Of a stretch of DNA of 64,000 nucleotides, positions 1 to 14,029 are shown in pieces (position 1 is the stretch's first letter; every line of letters begins with the position of its first letter). The translations under genes and the position numbers were made by a program. The stretch comes from Polyporus tsugae (taxonomy: Eukaryota > Basidiomycota > Agaricomycetes > Polyporales > Polyporaceae). The notes under the pieces were generated by a model. That model saw nothing but the letters and a program-made list of their open reading frames with translations, searched no databases and was not told the origin of the DNA. The stretch spans positions 2,836,001-2,900,000 of the forward strand of contig JAHRBS010000012.1 in NCBI GenBank assembly GCA_024305745.1, read 5' to 3'.

Positions 1-3000
1 GTGAATGTTTTGTTTATTCTTCTCGGGCGATTCCTTGATCAATGCTGCGGATCATGCATCATGCCTCGCCTCCTCTCCGTCCTTCCTCGTCCATTCCCGC
101 TCGGTTAGCTCCTCGTTAGCCTCCCGCCCATCCACCTATTCTTGGACCCCGCATCGCCACACGCACACCACCCTCGCCAACTCTCTTCTCACAATTATCA
201 TCAGTCTACTTCGACCCCCAATCTCAGAATCAATGCAGCTGCTTTTTTCCTAGATACTTATCATCCAGCACCAGCTGACTCTCAAGCCAGGCCCCCATCA
301 ATGCCACCAGCATTCCGTCCTTCACCGCCCCCGCCCACATGAACACCTCAACGTCTACTCGTCGTCATCCTCACCACCACGTTCCCCTCCCCAAATCTCC
401 CACCAACAGCCCACATCGATGCCGCTCACCGCCCATGGCGGTCACAGCTCTGCTACTGTAGCGCTTTTACATCATCCTTCCGACTGCGCCGTCCCCACAA
501 TTGAATATTGACGGATGGCCAGCTCTTCTCGCAGCCCATCCACCCCTCTTTCGAATTCCCTCGCAAAAATCGCACCATCACCCCACTTCAACCTCCATGC
601 ACGTCCATCGGCCCCCGTCCTTCCCAGCTGTCCACGCTGTGACTGTGAACCCGAACCGACCCTCAACTGCCGACTTCCCTGTCCTGCTGCAGTCTGCAGT
701 TCACCTCCGCGCACGACACGATGCGCCGCTCGACGCCAGCTCCGCGGCACACGACCAGACTCCTGCGATCCGCTTGAACTTCTCTCCCTCAGGCCTCAAT
801 GGGCCACGCCCATCGGCCCGTTGCAGTAAGCAAACGTGTGTCCTGCGGTCTCCTTCGGTTTGCCCGTATGCTCCATCATCAACCTCGTGCACTTGTGCAA
901 GTATATTGACAGTTTTGTGCGTGCGGGCGCCCGCTGTAGGTCCAGGTCTGGCGGAGATGCCCGGTGTACTTGCTGCTACTGGACGCCCAGGACGCCATCC
1001 TGAGTGATCGTGGCACTTACAGTACAGTACCGGCGTGCATGTGCGTGCTCGTTGCGAAGATTTCCTGCGTTCGCATCACCCCGGGAATCGGATCACACAG
1101 AAAGCCATGTCGGACAGACTGAGAACGCTGTCTCAGGTGGTGGATGCCGGATGTGCCAACGGAAGCACGCGTTGGCGCAGACGAGCGGATCGGTACTGTA
1201 CGCATCATCGAGAGTCTGGGCATTTATCGCAGAGAGTGGCAAGTGTCCCGCCGGCGCTGACAGTCTTTTCCAGCACGACGTCCAGATCAGCTCATGCACT
1301 CGCCCACCACGCCACGAAGAAGAAGAAGAAGAAGTAAGTAAGTAAGTACCACCGCATCTGCCCAAACGGCAATCCGGATTCCTCCCGTTCGGCCGCCGAA
1401 GAACCGTGCACCTCCCTGGACAGTCCCCGAGGTCATATGCATCGTCGCTCGATCGCATATGCCGAGTCAATGTCATCGTCATCAAGCCCACACAGGCGCC
1501 GCGAGCAGGCCATGGGCCACGCCGTCGCGGGCGAGTCCGAGCCCGAGCCCGAGCCCGAGAGCCGCTTCTGTCTGGCATCTGCCCGTGGCCAGCCACTCGG
1601 CAGAAGACGAGAAGCAAGGCGCAGAGCGCCACGGAATCCAAACAGATTGCCCGCATCCGTTGCCGCGCTCGGCGACGGGCGACGTGCGACGGCGAATCAA
1701 TTCAAGAGTACGTACGGATATGGATCCTGGCTTGCTCAATCCCGATTCTTGGCTCCCGGCGCCTGACACACGCGCATATGCTTATTGTGTGTGTGTTTTT
1801 TTTTTCGTCGACAGAGCGGCTGCTCGCGAACCCGCGGCATCATCTATTAAGTGTGCGGTGTGGTGTGGGTGGACGATGCCGTCGCCCGACCCTTGGTCCC
1901 GATTCCGATTCCGATTCCGATTCGGCATCGTCCCCAAGATCCTGAGTCCCCGAGCCCCGAGCCACGGGCCACAAGCCGCTTCGGCGAATGTGGATGACCC
2001 ACGGCGTTGACGACGGTCTGCCAGCGGAAGACTGTTGGTACGCCGCATCCGCATTGTCCTATAGTCCTTCGGCGAAGTTCGCTCACGGAAGCCTGTCTCC
2101 CGGCATGTCCATGTCCACGTCCATCCAGCGTCGGAGACGCGAGGTGCCGCTGCGGTGGCTACGGGCAAGCTCTTGCGGTACTGTAAGTACATACAGGAAG
2201 CGTCATCTGCGAGTCATCCCCGAACGCTAAACATAGCATATGTACATAGGCAGGCATCGACCGACGACGGAGTAATACATCATGCATCAGGCGCTGCGGC
2301 AGGTGCGTATGACCGCCGCACAGGTTCTCGTCGGAGTTCGTGCGCACATCAGCGACAGAAGGGCCAAGTGCTGCACTTGCATGCGCCTCCCTCGCTTCTC
2401 TCGGGACGCCACGGAGCCAGGACGTCGCCGTACGCCCACTTCCGCCACTCGCCCGGTTGCCTCACGGCAGATGCCCGCGGAGTCTCGACTCGTTCGCAGC
2501 GAGCTAGACTCAGCGGCGGACCTCACCTCCAGCCCTCGTGTGGACGGGATGCCGCACACAGGACCAGCACAGGACGCTCATTTTCGACCTCCCGCCTGGG
2601 TCACTCTGAATCAATGGACCTCTTGTTCACCCAGAGGCTCGCTCTATCGCTCCTGGCGCCCTACCTCTCGACATCCCGGACGTTCCTCTCCCTGATCTGC
2701 ACTCCGCGCTCCGCTCCGCGTGCTACGAACCTTCGCGGACCGCCCGCTCGGAGCGAACGCGGGCCAACGATACTGATGGTTGCCGGTAACCCTCCCACCC
2801 ATCGCAACACGATACGTCCTCCCTCCCGCCGCACCTCGCCATGTAACCGCCTTTTCAAGCCACAGCCGAGGACGACTCCAGAAAGATTCAAGGCTGACCC
2901 ACTTCGGGGCCGGCTTCAGGCTTGTCTTCCCTGCGTGTGCGGTTTCGCCGACCGACGGCGACGTGTCGGACGCTTTACGCTCCCCAGCGGACGCTGCCAA

Positions 3001-6000
3001 CCTGGCGGACCCATGACTCGCTGTTCAAGTTCTCGGGCGCCCGGCTCTTGTCTGGCGTATGCTCTTCATTGGCTTGTCGCGTCTTGTGTCTTGTATCTTG
3101 ACCTTGTGTCATACCCGTATACGGCTGCCGTCGCTGGAATCGGATTGGCTGATCGGCTTCTTCGACCGTGTTTCGGTCCTGGCCGTCCTGACGCTCGAGC
3201 ATCCGTCGCCGTCGCTCGCGATCGCCGTCTCGTCGGCTCGGTATACTTTGCTTGCTTGCTGGGGAGCGCACCACGTTAGTGCCTCCCACGTACGGGCGCA
3301 ATGACTGACGTCATTCTCGGTACCTGCAGGTCTCGGGTCTGTTTCAAACGTGCGCGCGAACGATAAGTACGCCTACTTCGACGCCGAGTTCGCTTCCGGT
3401 TCCGGACGATACGCGATGCCCGCGGCTGTCAACCGCCGCCAAGTTGACGCCGATATTACCTTCAACCTTCATGGTCCTGACCGACAGGCATGCGGCACGG
3501 ATGCCGTGGCCAGGCCCCGGGACCTTTTTCTCTGCTTCCCGCTCGGGACTTGCCAGACCTGACTCGGTCTTGGTCTTGGCTACCGCCTTCTTCCTCCGTC
3601 GGCTGTCGCTGCCCTCAGGACGCTCTTGCTCTCCCCCAAGGTTTCAGCCCCCAGGACTATCCGGATCAGCCACTCCTCACCGGCCATCGTCTCGCCCTCG
3701 CAGTCTATAAACGTCCTCGTGCTCAAACGCCGGCCACAATACTGCCCGTTACGGCCCTGCGAACCGATCGCCGTGCGTCGTCCAAACAAGGGCCAGGGTT
3801 ACACGTGAGTTGTTCAGATGTTCGCTCCTGCTGCATGATCCGTGTTTCCCCAAATTTCCAGAATGATGATCAGTTTTCCCTATGCAGGCTCGCCTAAGTA
3901 CGCACTTAAGTGCATCGTCCCGGCAACGCGAGGCTCTCCGTGCCTGGACAATTCAACGCTGCACTCGCCGGGGTCCCGTCCCATCGATGAACGCCGGATA
4001 AGTAAATACGTCCATCATCATTTACCTACATACTGTAAGTACGGCCCTACGCCGCGACGCGACGCGAAGTTCGAACGTTGCTGTGTTGCCCGGACAATAC
4101 GTACGTTACCGGTTCGCACTGATCGCACATCGCGCGCTATTATGCATGGCGCTCATCACGCTTCTTCGAGGAACAGATTACTTACCGAGATACATACTTG
4201 GAACAGAAGTTCAAATTCAACGTCCAGCACCTGGCTCCAGCCTCCGGGTCTCGGTCCTCCCGGCAGTCGCGGTCGGATTCTGAGCTCGTCAGAGCTGGAG
4301 TCTCTGCGCGACTCCATTAGTCAACGGGAACGCTTGTCGGTGTTCCGCGACCTCGACCCTCGCTCGGGGGCCCTCGACCCTGCGCCTGGGCCCCGACCCT
4401 GCACGTCTGGCGGGGGGGCGTGACCTCACCTGCTCCACGCTATTGCCGTGAGCGTATCTCGGATTGTGTAGGTACTCGTGTGCGCACCCCCTCCAGACGG
4501 CGTCGCGCTCTCAAGATCTCAAGGCTCGAGGCTCAACTTGAAGTCCGCGAATTGCATCCCATCCTGATCTCTGCGCCAGAAGCAGGCTTTAAGACATGGG
4601 GCGCGGATGATGGATGGGAGTCCACGAGCTCGTCTTTCACAGTGTACAGCGCTTACGGCTGGCAGATGCAGCGCGCGCGGTCTGCGTGCAAAACGCACTT
4701 GCAATTGTCCGCTGACTAGAAAACCGTGAGGTAAGTCCGAGTCCCGCGCGATCGCGCATCGATGATATCGTTTTGTCGGAATCATCCTCGGACCCTGCTT
4801 GGATGCATGGTAATCGACATGCCCCTCCCCCGCATGCGCACCTACGTTCAACTCCCCGAGAGCCTTCGAACTGTCTCGAACATCGGCCTCTCACGTCCGC
4901 CTTGGACGTGAACGCCCACGAGATAAGTATATATCGTTCGTCCGACGTCATCGGGGACACCCCACTGGCTCAGCATGAGTCTCCATGGCCCACGCACCAA
5001 GTCGTACATGGATTCAAGTTGCCAGCATCCCGGGCGGGCGCTACGACGCCAACAGGTAGGCCTGCCGGCAGTGCCATCAGTACTGTCAAGAGACGTTTCC
5101 ATAAGACCAGCCGGGCGCGACGTCTCGTACGTATACCGTTACGTGCTGTGACATCGGGGACACTTAGCCTTTGCCCAGCCTATCCTATACGGGGGCTCCG
5201 TCAGCAGCGCGCACCGCCTTCGAATCATCCCTGCGCCGATAAGTATCGATGACAGCGACAGCTGCAATTGCAATTGCCCGTCGATGTCTAGGTTCGGTTC
5301 AAGTTCGTCCTACTGGGTACTACTTAGGGGGCGGTACGTGCATGGATGCTGCCTTCTTCGCGGCGCGCTCCGTCGGGCTCACCAAAGTACTGAAGCACTC
5401 ACGTATCGTTCGATGGTTTCTATCTTTCGGTGGACTCGTGTAATTATAGCTGCGTCGACGTCATTTGTTCCGTATAATCGTCCGTATCGTCCGACGTCGG
5501 CCATTTCGAGTTGGAACCTTCGCCCGCGGCCCGTTCCCTGCTCGAAGAGCAAGCAAAGGTTTTTCAGTCTCAGCGCTAGCAGCGGCACTACTCACCTACT
5601 TTCTTTCCCGATCCGGCCTATATTGAGACGTCCGCAACGATATGAACAACAAGGATCTTTCGCGATGTGCACGGTCACGTCCTCCCCCGGGTCATCGCTG
5701 TGGCCAACCCAACCTACTGATTCCCAGCAGTTCACGGCGCACACCGCTTTTGAGGCATGGCAGCGATGAAGCTGTTTATGGATCCGGACATCTTGGACGA
5801 TATCTTGGACGAGATGTACGTGACGTACACAAGTTAATCGCACCATCCGGGCTCCATTATGGAAAGGGTCCTGGGCTTCGTCGTCGACTCGGGAAGCTAC
5901 GCGCCATCGGTGGGATGTTCTACCTAAAATTAGGGAGACCGGCGCAGACTGTCAGCAGATCTAGGAGGATGCTAGCTAATAGTGAACGCGAGATGGATGT

Positions 6001-6875
6001 TGTATTGTCATCGGCAAGTAGGGGGGTCGATGTGATAGCGCCGAGTTGACCGCTGCGGCGATACACACTCGTGCTTGCCGGGAACCATCACGTTTTTTGC
6101 CATACGCACGATGTCGGACGCCACCGTACGCGTCCCAACGCGAGTCAGTGGTTGGGGACGGACCCTCGGAGCTCTCGAAGCGTTTGAAGCTCGATCTTAT
6201 CTAGTTCAACTTGATGACGTCCTTGTCAGTGCCGCTGGTCATGTCGGATGGCTGGTCGCATCAGAAAGGTTGACTGACGGTGAGTAGGGCCATGGCCAAT
6301 TGACACCTCGACAAAAGGCCCACCAGGTTGGTCCGAGAGAACTGGGGCACGCGACGACTGCCCACCGTACGCGTGGAAGGTTGCCGAATCCGACCCCACG
6401 CCTCAGAGTCCACGCTGCTGACAGGCAGACGCAATCGCGCTAGTAACAGGGCAGAACGTCAACAGCCAGTAACTTGGGGGAACTGTCCGAGTAGCGGCGC
6501 TGGAACAACGGTTGCGATTCTTTCGAAGGGAGTGAGTAACTTGAGATGTCGGAGGGTGCGCCGGGTCCTGACGTCTTGGCACTGGTAAGTATCCTGGAAA
6601 ACCGCCTGGGTGAATGGTGGACCAGCCATGTCGTACGCTGAAGAAGACCGCCAGAGACCTACAACTCGACTGGACCCGGCAGACATGGAGTCGGACACCA
6701 TGACCATAGCCTTGAGCGAGTGGCGGTGGCGGTGGTTGGGCGGGCCGGTGGGGCCGGCGGTACGCGAACACGGCGAGTCGGAAGGACAGGCCACCCACGC
6801 TAGCTACCTCTCACCCCACCATCCCCCGCCTTTCATCTTGCCTCCTGCACGGACACAGGTCATGCACAATCCGTC
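1..6875. other. No supported gene (6.9 kb)
   Basis: I see no protein family here on either strand. Many overlapping open frames exist, the longest on the + strand at 2155-3279, but their translations are rich in Arg, Ser, Pro, Thr and His with no domain, no helix-like pattern and no convincing exon chain, as expected of GC-rich non-coding DNA. The first 450 bases are pyrimidine-rich and could be a 5' leader. A short (GAA)n/(GTAA)n run lies at 1318-1346. Non-coding RNA or a degraded gene cannot be excluded. Confidence 0.5.
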
Positions 6876-9800
6876 ATGAAGCCCACCAACGTCCTTCCCG
6901 TCTCAACAAACGCCGCTACTCGCACCAGTCGCAAGCCACCTGCGCGTCGCCGCATCATCGGTTTGTCCCGCAAGCTCGGTTCCTTCTTATCTCTCCTCGT
7001 CCTCGCGGCGGTGTTCCAAGGATACCGTGTCCTTCTCTCCGCCTCCCTCTCCATCTCCATCTCTAGCTCCCGGCCCAATGCCCTCGACGCCGCTGGAATA
7101 CTCGACAAGTGCAGTCTTCTCGACACCAAACCAGGTCCGCCCCCAGATTTCTATTCGCGTGCTCAGAACGATCGCTTCGTCGGCGGGACGAAACCCACAC
7201 TTATCAAGGTCGGCCTCCACTCCTTCCCCCCCCCGTCGTGCAAGTTCAGACTGATTGGAACTATTGTCAGAACGCGACCATTTGGACTGGGGGAGACAAC
7301 GGCTTCGAGGTCCTCCACGCAGACATATTCTTGGATCGCGGCCTGATCACGCAGATCGGCCCAGTCGATCCCACTTCTTTCGCCCAAGGCTCTGTTTATC
7401 ACGTCGACGCAAGGGGAAAATGGGTATCCCCTGGGTGAACACTCCACGTCGACCCACCATCTTCCATTCGGACATGCTAACGCGTTTGCTATAGAATCGT
7501 CGACCTGCACAGCCATCTGTAAGATCATCCTTCGAGTGGCAGGGACAGTCAAAACATTGTTTTATTGACGAATCCGTCAGCGGGGTGTATTCCGTGCCCT
7601 CTCTATCAGGCTCTTCAGACACCAACTCCCGCAAAGGCCCCGTCCTCCCAGTACGCCCCAAATACTAAGACTGTCGTGTCATGTTACGCAGCCATGACGC
7701 TCACCTCACCCTTCATAGTGGTTGCGCGCCCTAGATGCCCTGAACACCCACGACGACGCATACAGGCTTAGCATCTCCGGAGGCATTACCGTTCGTGGTT
7801 CTCTCCCGGTCTGCCCTCTTGTCTGTGCTAACAACGGAAGGCAGACCTCGTTGGCTCTCCCTGGCTCTGCCAACGCCATCGGCGGTCAAGCGGCCATCAT
7901 CAAACTTCGCCCGACGGAAGAGCGCTCCCCCACATCAATGCTGCTCGAGAACCCGTACGAGAAGAACACGACGCTTTACGACCCCAAAGTGTCCTTCCGC
8001 TACCGGCAGATGAAGTGAGTGGATGAGCTGTGCAGGTCTCGGATATCGTTGCTCATGTCGCTGGTAGGCATGCTTGCGGCGAGAACCCCGGTACTTGTCA
8101 TCCGTGGAAGCTCGTCTTCGCAATGTTCTGATTTGAGTTCATGGACCTCAGACAGGGTGTACTCTGGCACTCGCATGGACACCGCATGGGCGTTCCGTCA
8201 AGCGTACGTTGGATTCTCGAATCAACTGCCTATTTATTCACCGGCCTTTGACAGATACGACAAGGCTCGCCAGATCAAGGAGGCGCAGGACGAGTACTGC
8301 GCCAAGGCTACTCGAGGCGACTGGGTCGGACTGGGTGCATACCCCGAAGACCTCCAGTGGGAGGCTCTGGTGGACGTCCTCAGAGGACGCGTCAAGGTGC
8401 AGCATCTGTCACGCTTCTCGTATGGTGCGGGCTGACGGGAAGGTCATGACATTGACAGGTTCATACCCACTGCTACGAGACCGTCGACTTGGATGACTTG
8501 GTCCGAGTGCGTCTTCGACGACTACGCTTCATGGGATGTTCCTTCGACTCAATTGTGCGTGCCAGATCACGAACGAGTTCCAGTTCCCGATCGCAGCCTT
8601 CCACCACGCGCATGAGACGTACCTCGTCCCAGACACGCTCAAGTCTGCGTATGGTAAGCCCCAGAATTGGCCAAGGCAACTGTGCTCTCTCACCACTCTC
8701 ATTCGACAGGCCACGCGCCGGCCGCAGCGCTCTTCGCGTCGCACGGCCGGTACAAGCGTGAGGCATACCGTGGCTCCGAGTTTGCGCCTCGCATCCTCGC
8801 CGACAACGGCCTGCAGGTCGTGATGAAGGTCTATCCTGCTCCCCACTTCACCCTTGGCCCCAGTTTCTGACCAACTTGTCCTTTTACCGCAGTCGGACCA
8901 CCCCGTGCTCGACTCGCGCTTCCTCCTCTGGGAGGCACAACAAGCCTACTACCACGGTCTCCCGCATAACCTCGCGCTCGCCGCCGTCACAAGCACGCCC
9001 GCGACTATCCTCGGGCAGAGCCACCGCATCGGATTCCTCAAAGAAGGTACACCTCAGACCTACGTATACATGTTCATTCATCGTTAACGCTACTCGCAGG
9101 CTACGACGCCGACGTCGTCCTCTGGGATAGCCACCCACTCGCGCTCGGCGCGACCCCGCACCAAGTCTGGATCGACGGCGTCCCGCAGCTCTCCCTCCCC
9201 GGCACCCTCACCACCACGAAACCCTCCGCGCTCCAGGGCCTCCCGAAAGTGCCCAACTTCGACAGGGAGGCGGCGGACGCGCTGAAATACGATGGCCTCC
9301 CGCCGTTAGAGCCCAAGGCCACGCACGCGCACACGGTCGTCTTCGCCAACGTCAGCGCCGTCTTCGTCCGCTCCCCCTCCGGCTCGGGCGTGGAGCAGCT
9401 CGTGAACGCGGGAAGCGAGGGGGACGTCCCGCTGAGCGTCGTCGTCGTGGTGCGCGCGGGCCGCCTCGTGTGCGTCGGTGTACCTTCGAGCCCGTGCGTG
9501 CGCGATGCGCTCTCCTACTCCTCCTCCTCCTCCTCCTCCTCCAACATCAAGGTCGACGTGGTGGACCTCGAGGGCGGCGCGATCTCGCCTGGGCTGACGA
9601 CGTACGGCTCCGCGCTCGGGCTCGAGGAGATCCAGGGCGAGGGCTCGACGAGGGACGGGCGCGCCCCCGACGGGCTCAGCGCGGCGGTGCCGGGCATCGC
9701 GGGAGGCAGGGGGGCGCTCGTGCGCGCGGTGGACGGGCTGCAGTTCGCGACGCGGCACGCGTAGTGCGTATCTCCGTCTTCTCCTACCGGTTTCGTCTCT

Positions 9801-10817
9801 GCATGTGCATGGCTGACGGCCGGGAACTGATCGACAGCACCGCGTACCGCGCGGGGGTCACCACGGGCGTCGTCGCACCGCAGAACGCCGGGGGGTTCCT
9901 CTCGGGCCTGGGTGCTGCGTTCTCGCTTGCGGCCCCGCACAAGCTCGCGCGGGGCGCGGTCGTCCAGCGCATGGGGGCCGTGCACGTCGCGATCCACCGC
10001 GGGGAGCCGCAGAGCGTGAGCACGCAGGTCGCTGCGCTCCGCCGCCTCCTCCTTCTCGACCAGACGGAGACGGAGGGGGACCTTGGAGCGTGGTTCGCGA
10101 AGGTCAGGCAAGGGGAGGCGACGCTTGTCGTCGAGGCGGAGAGCGCGGACGTCATTGCCACGATCGTCGAGCTGAAGCAGGAGGTGGAGGGAGCGTTGCG
10201 GTCGGCGGGCGAGGGCGGGAAAGCGCTGAAGGTGACGATCGCGGGCGGGCGCGAGGCGCACCTCCTCGCGCGGGAGCTGGGGGAGGCGGGCGTGGGCGTG
10301 CTGCTCACGCAGCCGCGGCCGTTCCCGAAGGAGTGGGAGGCGCGGAGGATGTGAGTGTGTTCACTGTTCGGGTGGGGAGACGTTGGAGTCAGGCCGGTTG
10401 CTGACCGAGGGACCACGCAGACTCCCTGGGCCGCCTTTATCTGCGAAGAGCCAGGTCGTTACGCTGCTCGAACACAACGTCACCGTCGGCGTGGGGACGC
10501 CCGACGCGGACAAGGCGCGGAACACTCGGTTCGACGCTGGTTGGGTGCGTACCTCAATATATGTATATGCGTGTCATCCGTCCGCACGATATACTAACAT
10601 CGTGTTCTACACCATGCAGGCGGCGCTGGAAGCAGGCGGGGCGATCTCGAAGGCGCAGGCGATCGCGCTGGTGTCGACGAACGTGGAGAAGCTTCTGGGC
10701 ATAGAACGGGACGAGGACGAGACGGAGCTCGTCGCGACGAGCGGCGGGGATCTCCTCGAGTACAGCAAGGTCGTCGCAGTGGTTTCTCCGACCCGTGGCG
10801 TTGTGGATGTCTTCTAG
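6876..10817 (+). CDS. Amidohydrolase, CE9-like, membrane-anchored metallo-hydrolase
   Basis: A multi-exon gene (about 14 exons, roughly 930 aa) for a metal-dependent amidohydrolase of the large fungal type often labelled carbohydrate esterase family 9. The N-terminus is a basic stretch followed by a hydrophobic helix (about residues 34-60), suggesting a type II membrane anchor. Metal-site-like motifs appear in order: IVDLHSHL (exon at 7492-7519), HTHCYETVDL after the intron ending near 8459, AFHHAHE near 8600 and SDHPVLDSRF near 8894. The usual C-terminal composite domain resumes with EGYDADVVLWDSHPL. A second hydrolase-like half (9840-10800) follows. Exons join at canonical sites, for example AAG/GT at 7208 and CAG/AAC at 7270. 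A (TCC)n run at 9520-9542 encodes a serine tract. The substrate is unknown. A decayed copy of its middle part lies at 31.3-33.5 kb. Confidence 0.85.
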
Positions 10818-11535
10818 CTCTAGATCTGACGCGAATTCGAGGAACTTTCAGTCTAGCGACGGCGAATACATATGTTTCTTCCACCGTGCTTCGGTTAACC
10901 GTATCGGTTTGCTATGTTATATCGCATGCACGTGCACATGCAAGCACTGACGGCGTCATAGGGAAATAAATTATAAGGTGAGCAGACTTTATTATTGGTT
11001 GGATCCAAATCGTCTGAATGTCCCTGACAATAACCTAGGGCCCGGTGGTGTTAGCATCATGTTCACCAAGCCCCATCCGACTCTAATTACTCAATAGTTT
11101 CAGTCCCAGATGCGTCTTACCGTTTCATGCCGTCTGATAGCGATGTCGACGCTTGAGGACGGTGTCGCGGACGAGCTGCGTACGAGCAGAAGGAACACGC
11201 GCACAACACGCGCCTGACCGGTGTGGTCCTCTTTCAAAAGCACAGCGAAGACCGAATCCTCTGATCGTTATCCGGTTGTTTCCCACCAACTTATCGCAGC
11301 CATCCAGCACTTGCCCCTCTAGCTGCCTGCCCAACCCCACTGCGTAACTGATTGCTTCCCAGTTGTTCAGGAGCTCCCTTCACTCTCCGCCATGTCTCCG
11401 CTGATGCGTTCCGTTGATGCGTTCCGTGTGACTGGTTCCAGCCTCCAGCCTCCAGATGCCATACGCCTGCCACACACACTCCAGTTTATCTCCTCCATAT
11501 ATAGCGGAACGGCTCGGGCCCCATTCCTCAGAACC
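10818..11535. other. Intergenic, 3' end of hydrolase and transporter promoter
   Basis: No gene is visible. The distal part holds the likely promoter of the transporter gene: TATATAG at 11498-11504, about 32 bases before the ATG, and GATA-type hexamers (TGATAG near 11136; AGATAA on the minus strand near 11486). GATA factors repress siderophore genes in other fungi, so these could be regulatory, but such short motifs are common by chance. Confidence 0.35.
11498..11504 (+). promoter_or_regulatory. TATA box of siderophore transporter gene
   Basis: TATATAG lies 32 bases upstream of the ATG at 11536 in a pyrimidine-rich leader. Its position fits a core promoter; there is no direct evidence of transcription. 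Confidence 0.4.
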
Positions 11536-14029
11536 ATGTCCTACAACAACGAGAACTTGCCCAACGTGGGTCCCATTCACGACGGCATTCCAGAGGACGT
11601 GATTCACAAACTCGACCAGGAGACCCTCCAAGTCCTCCAGGCGGAAGAGGACGCCCACCTCGGTGTCAAGGTCGTCGAGGCTGCAGAGAAGGTCTACGGT
11701 CGCTACTCCAAGTGGTTCCTTTTCGTCGGGTCCGTTCATCCTCTTCCTCCTCCATACATCCCTCAAATCAATTCCGGCTTACCTCTCACCTTCTACTCTC
11801 GCCTGACTCACCATTACAGAATCGGCTTGACGTCCTACATCTATTCACTAGACGGCACGGCGACCTACAATTATCTTGCGTTTGCCACCTCCGCATTCGA
11901 CAAGCATAGTCTCATATCCACCATTCAGGTCGCGCAGTCCGTCCTCAGTGAGCGTTCGATGTCTTCTTTCCTAGCACCTCTCACTCAGCTGTCGCTCCCA
12001 GTCGCGTGTATAGGGCCCGTCATCGCCAAGGTTGCCGATGTCACCTCCCGTGCAATGGCGGTTGTCCTCGTCCGTATGTAACTCCGGATCCTTATACTTC
12101 TAGGAGCGAGCTCACCGGCGATCAATCTCAGTGACTTTCTACGTCGTCGGTGCGTGAACCCAAGTATCGTAGTCAACTCGAATGTGTATTCTGACCTATC
12201 GTCCTTCAGGGTACATCGTGATCGCGTCCGCACAGAACGTCGGGACCCTTGCTGCTGGCATCATTCTCTACGCTGTGTCCGTCCCACCTCAATCGTTCAG
12301 GATAACTCACGCAGCTGACCACGAGCTACCTTCTCATCTAGCGGATACACGTACGTCTCCCGTTCTTCCATCGCGCGTCCCGACTCCTCCGCAGGACTAA
12401 AATTTATCGCCCTTATCCACAGCGGACTGCAGCTACTGACATCCATCATCATCGCCGATATCACCACTCTCAAGTGGCGAGGTCTCGTCACCGCCCTCAC
12501 CGACGCACCCTTCATAATCAACGCCTTCGTCGGCTCCAATGTCGCGACCCAGGTCCTCGAGCGGTCCGGTTGGCGCTGGGGCTACGGTATGTTCGCCATC
12601 CTCGTCCCCGCCGCGCTCGCGCCCCTCATCGTCACCCTCTTCTGGGCGGAGCGGAAGGCGAAGAGACTCGGACTTGTCCACGCGCCCTGCAACCAGCCCG
12701 AGGAGACGACTTCCATCGGCCGGCGCGTGGGCTGTCGCTCAGCAGCTCGACGTTATCGGATTGCTGTTGATCGGCGCGAGCATCTCGCTCATCCTGCTTC
12801 CGCTCACCCTTGCGCCTCGTGCGACGAATCAGTGGCATAATCGTAAGTTGTCTTATTGCTCAATCTATGAACGCGGTGTTCATCCTCGTCTTCACTAGCC
12901 TCCATGATCGCCATGATCGTCGTCGGATGTATACTGCTGCCCACGGTTGCAGGTTGGGAAATCTACGTCGCGAAGCGGCCCGTCATCGCGCGCCGTTTCC
13001 TGACTAATAGGACCGTCATCCTTGCGGCCTTGCTCTCCTTCTTCGAGTTCTTCTCGGCCACCCTTACGCAGACCTACCTGTACTCGTTCATCCTCATCAC
13101 GAAGGACTGGTCTCTCATCAACGTCACGTACTTCAACCAGGCCCAGTCCGTCGCGCTCACCTTCTTCGCCATCCTCGCCGGTCTCAGTATGCGCTTCCTC
13201 CACCGCTACAAGTGGATCCTCATCGTCGGGCTCTCCATCCGTGTCCTGTGAGTAGTCCGTCCGTCCGTTCGTTCGTCCGTCCGTTTCCTCCTCCTCCTCT
13301 TATCGATCTAACTAACGGACGGCGTGCGCGACGCTCGCAGGGGTGTCGGCCTGATGATCCACTCGCGCGGCGCAGACGGGTCGGATGCGGAGATCGTGTG
13401 GACGCAGATCCTCCAGGGCATCGGGGGCGGGTTCTCCGCCCTCGCCGTGTCAGTCGCGGCGCAGGGCGCGGTCCCGCACGTCGACATGGCCGTCGCGACC
13501 GCGGTGATCTTCCTCTGGAGCGAGGTCGGCAGTGCTGTCGGCAGCGCTGTCGGTGAGTGTCCATGTCGTCGTTTATCTCCATTCCACGACTCGGAGTAGG
13601 GCTCGGCTAACGACATGCGCACGATACAGCGGGTGCGATCTGGACGAGCGAGATGCCCGTCAAGCTCGCGGAGCACCTCCCGAACGCCAACCAGACCACG
13701 CGCGACGCGCTGTTCGGCTCCATCACGGACGTCATGGCCTTCTCCTTCGGCGACCCCACGCGCGAGGGCGTCATCGCCGGTATGTCCCTCCCCCGCCTCT
13801 CTCATTGACTAAAGCTGACGTGCGGTTCACAGCGTACGGGGACGTGATGAAGCTGATGATCATCGCCGCGACGGTGCTCTCTGTCGTGTCCCTCGTGCTG
13901 TCGTTCTTCATCCCGAACTGGTACCTCGGCGACAAGCAGAACGCGGTCGACGCCATGGACCTCAAGGGCGAGCGCACCCTCCCCGAGACCGAGATGCGGG
14001 AGGAGAAAAGCATCACTGCGGAAGTATAA
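11536..14029 (+). CDS. MFS siderophore-iron transporter (SIT/ARN family)
   Basis: A multi-exon gene for a 14-helix major facilitator of the siderophore-iron:proton symporter family (Sit1/MirB type), expected in the plasma or vesicle membrane. Family-typical stretches: a cytosolic N-terminus ending EKVYGRYSKWFLFVG, the first helix TSYIYSLDGTATYNYLAFAT, the conserved GPVIAKVADVTSRAMAV loop, ITTLKWRGLVTALTDAPFIIN after the fifth helix, and SGWRWGYGMFAILVPAALAP. The last exon (13833-14029) ends with a helix, FIPNWYLGDKQNAV and a charged tail. The start at 11536 gives the usual acidic N-terminus and sits 32 bases after a TATA box; an upstream ATG at 11392 is in frame but lies before the TATA box. 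A (GTCC)n/(GTTC)n run fills the intron near 13257. No siderophore synthetase gene is nearby. Confidence 0.88.

Noticed and set aside
2155..3279. 374-codon + strand ORF as a gene
   Set aside because: Composition is random GC-rich, with no domain, no intron logic and competing frames of similar length.
13250..13300. (GTCC)n run in the transporter intron as a further island palindrome
   Set aside because: It is a simple GTCC/GTTC repeat without the GGACGG arm.
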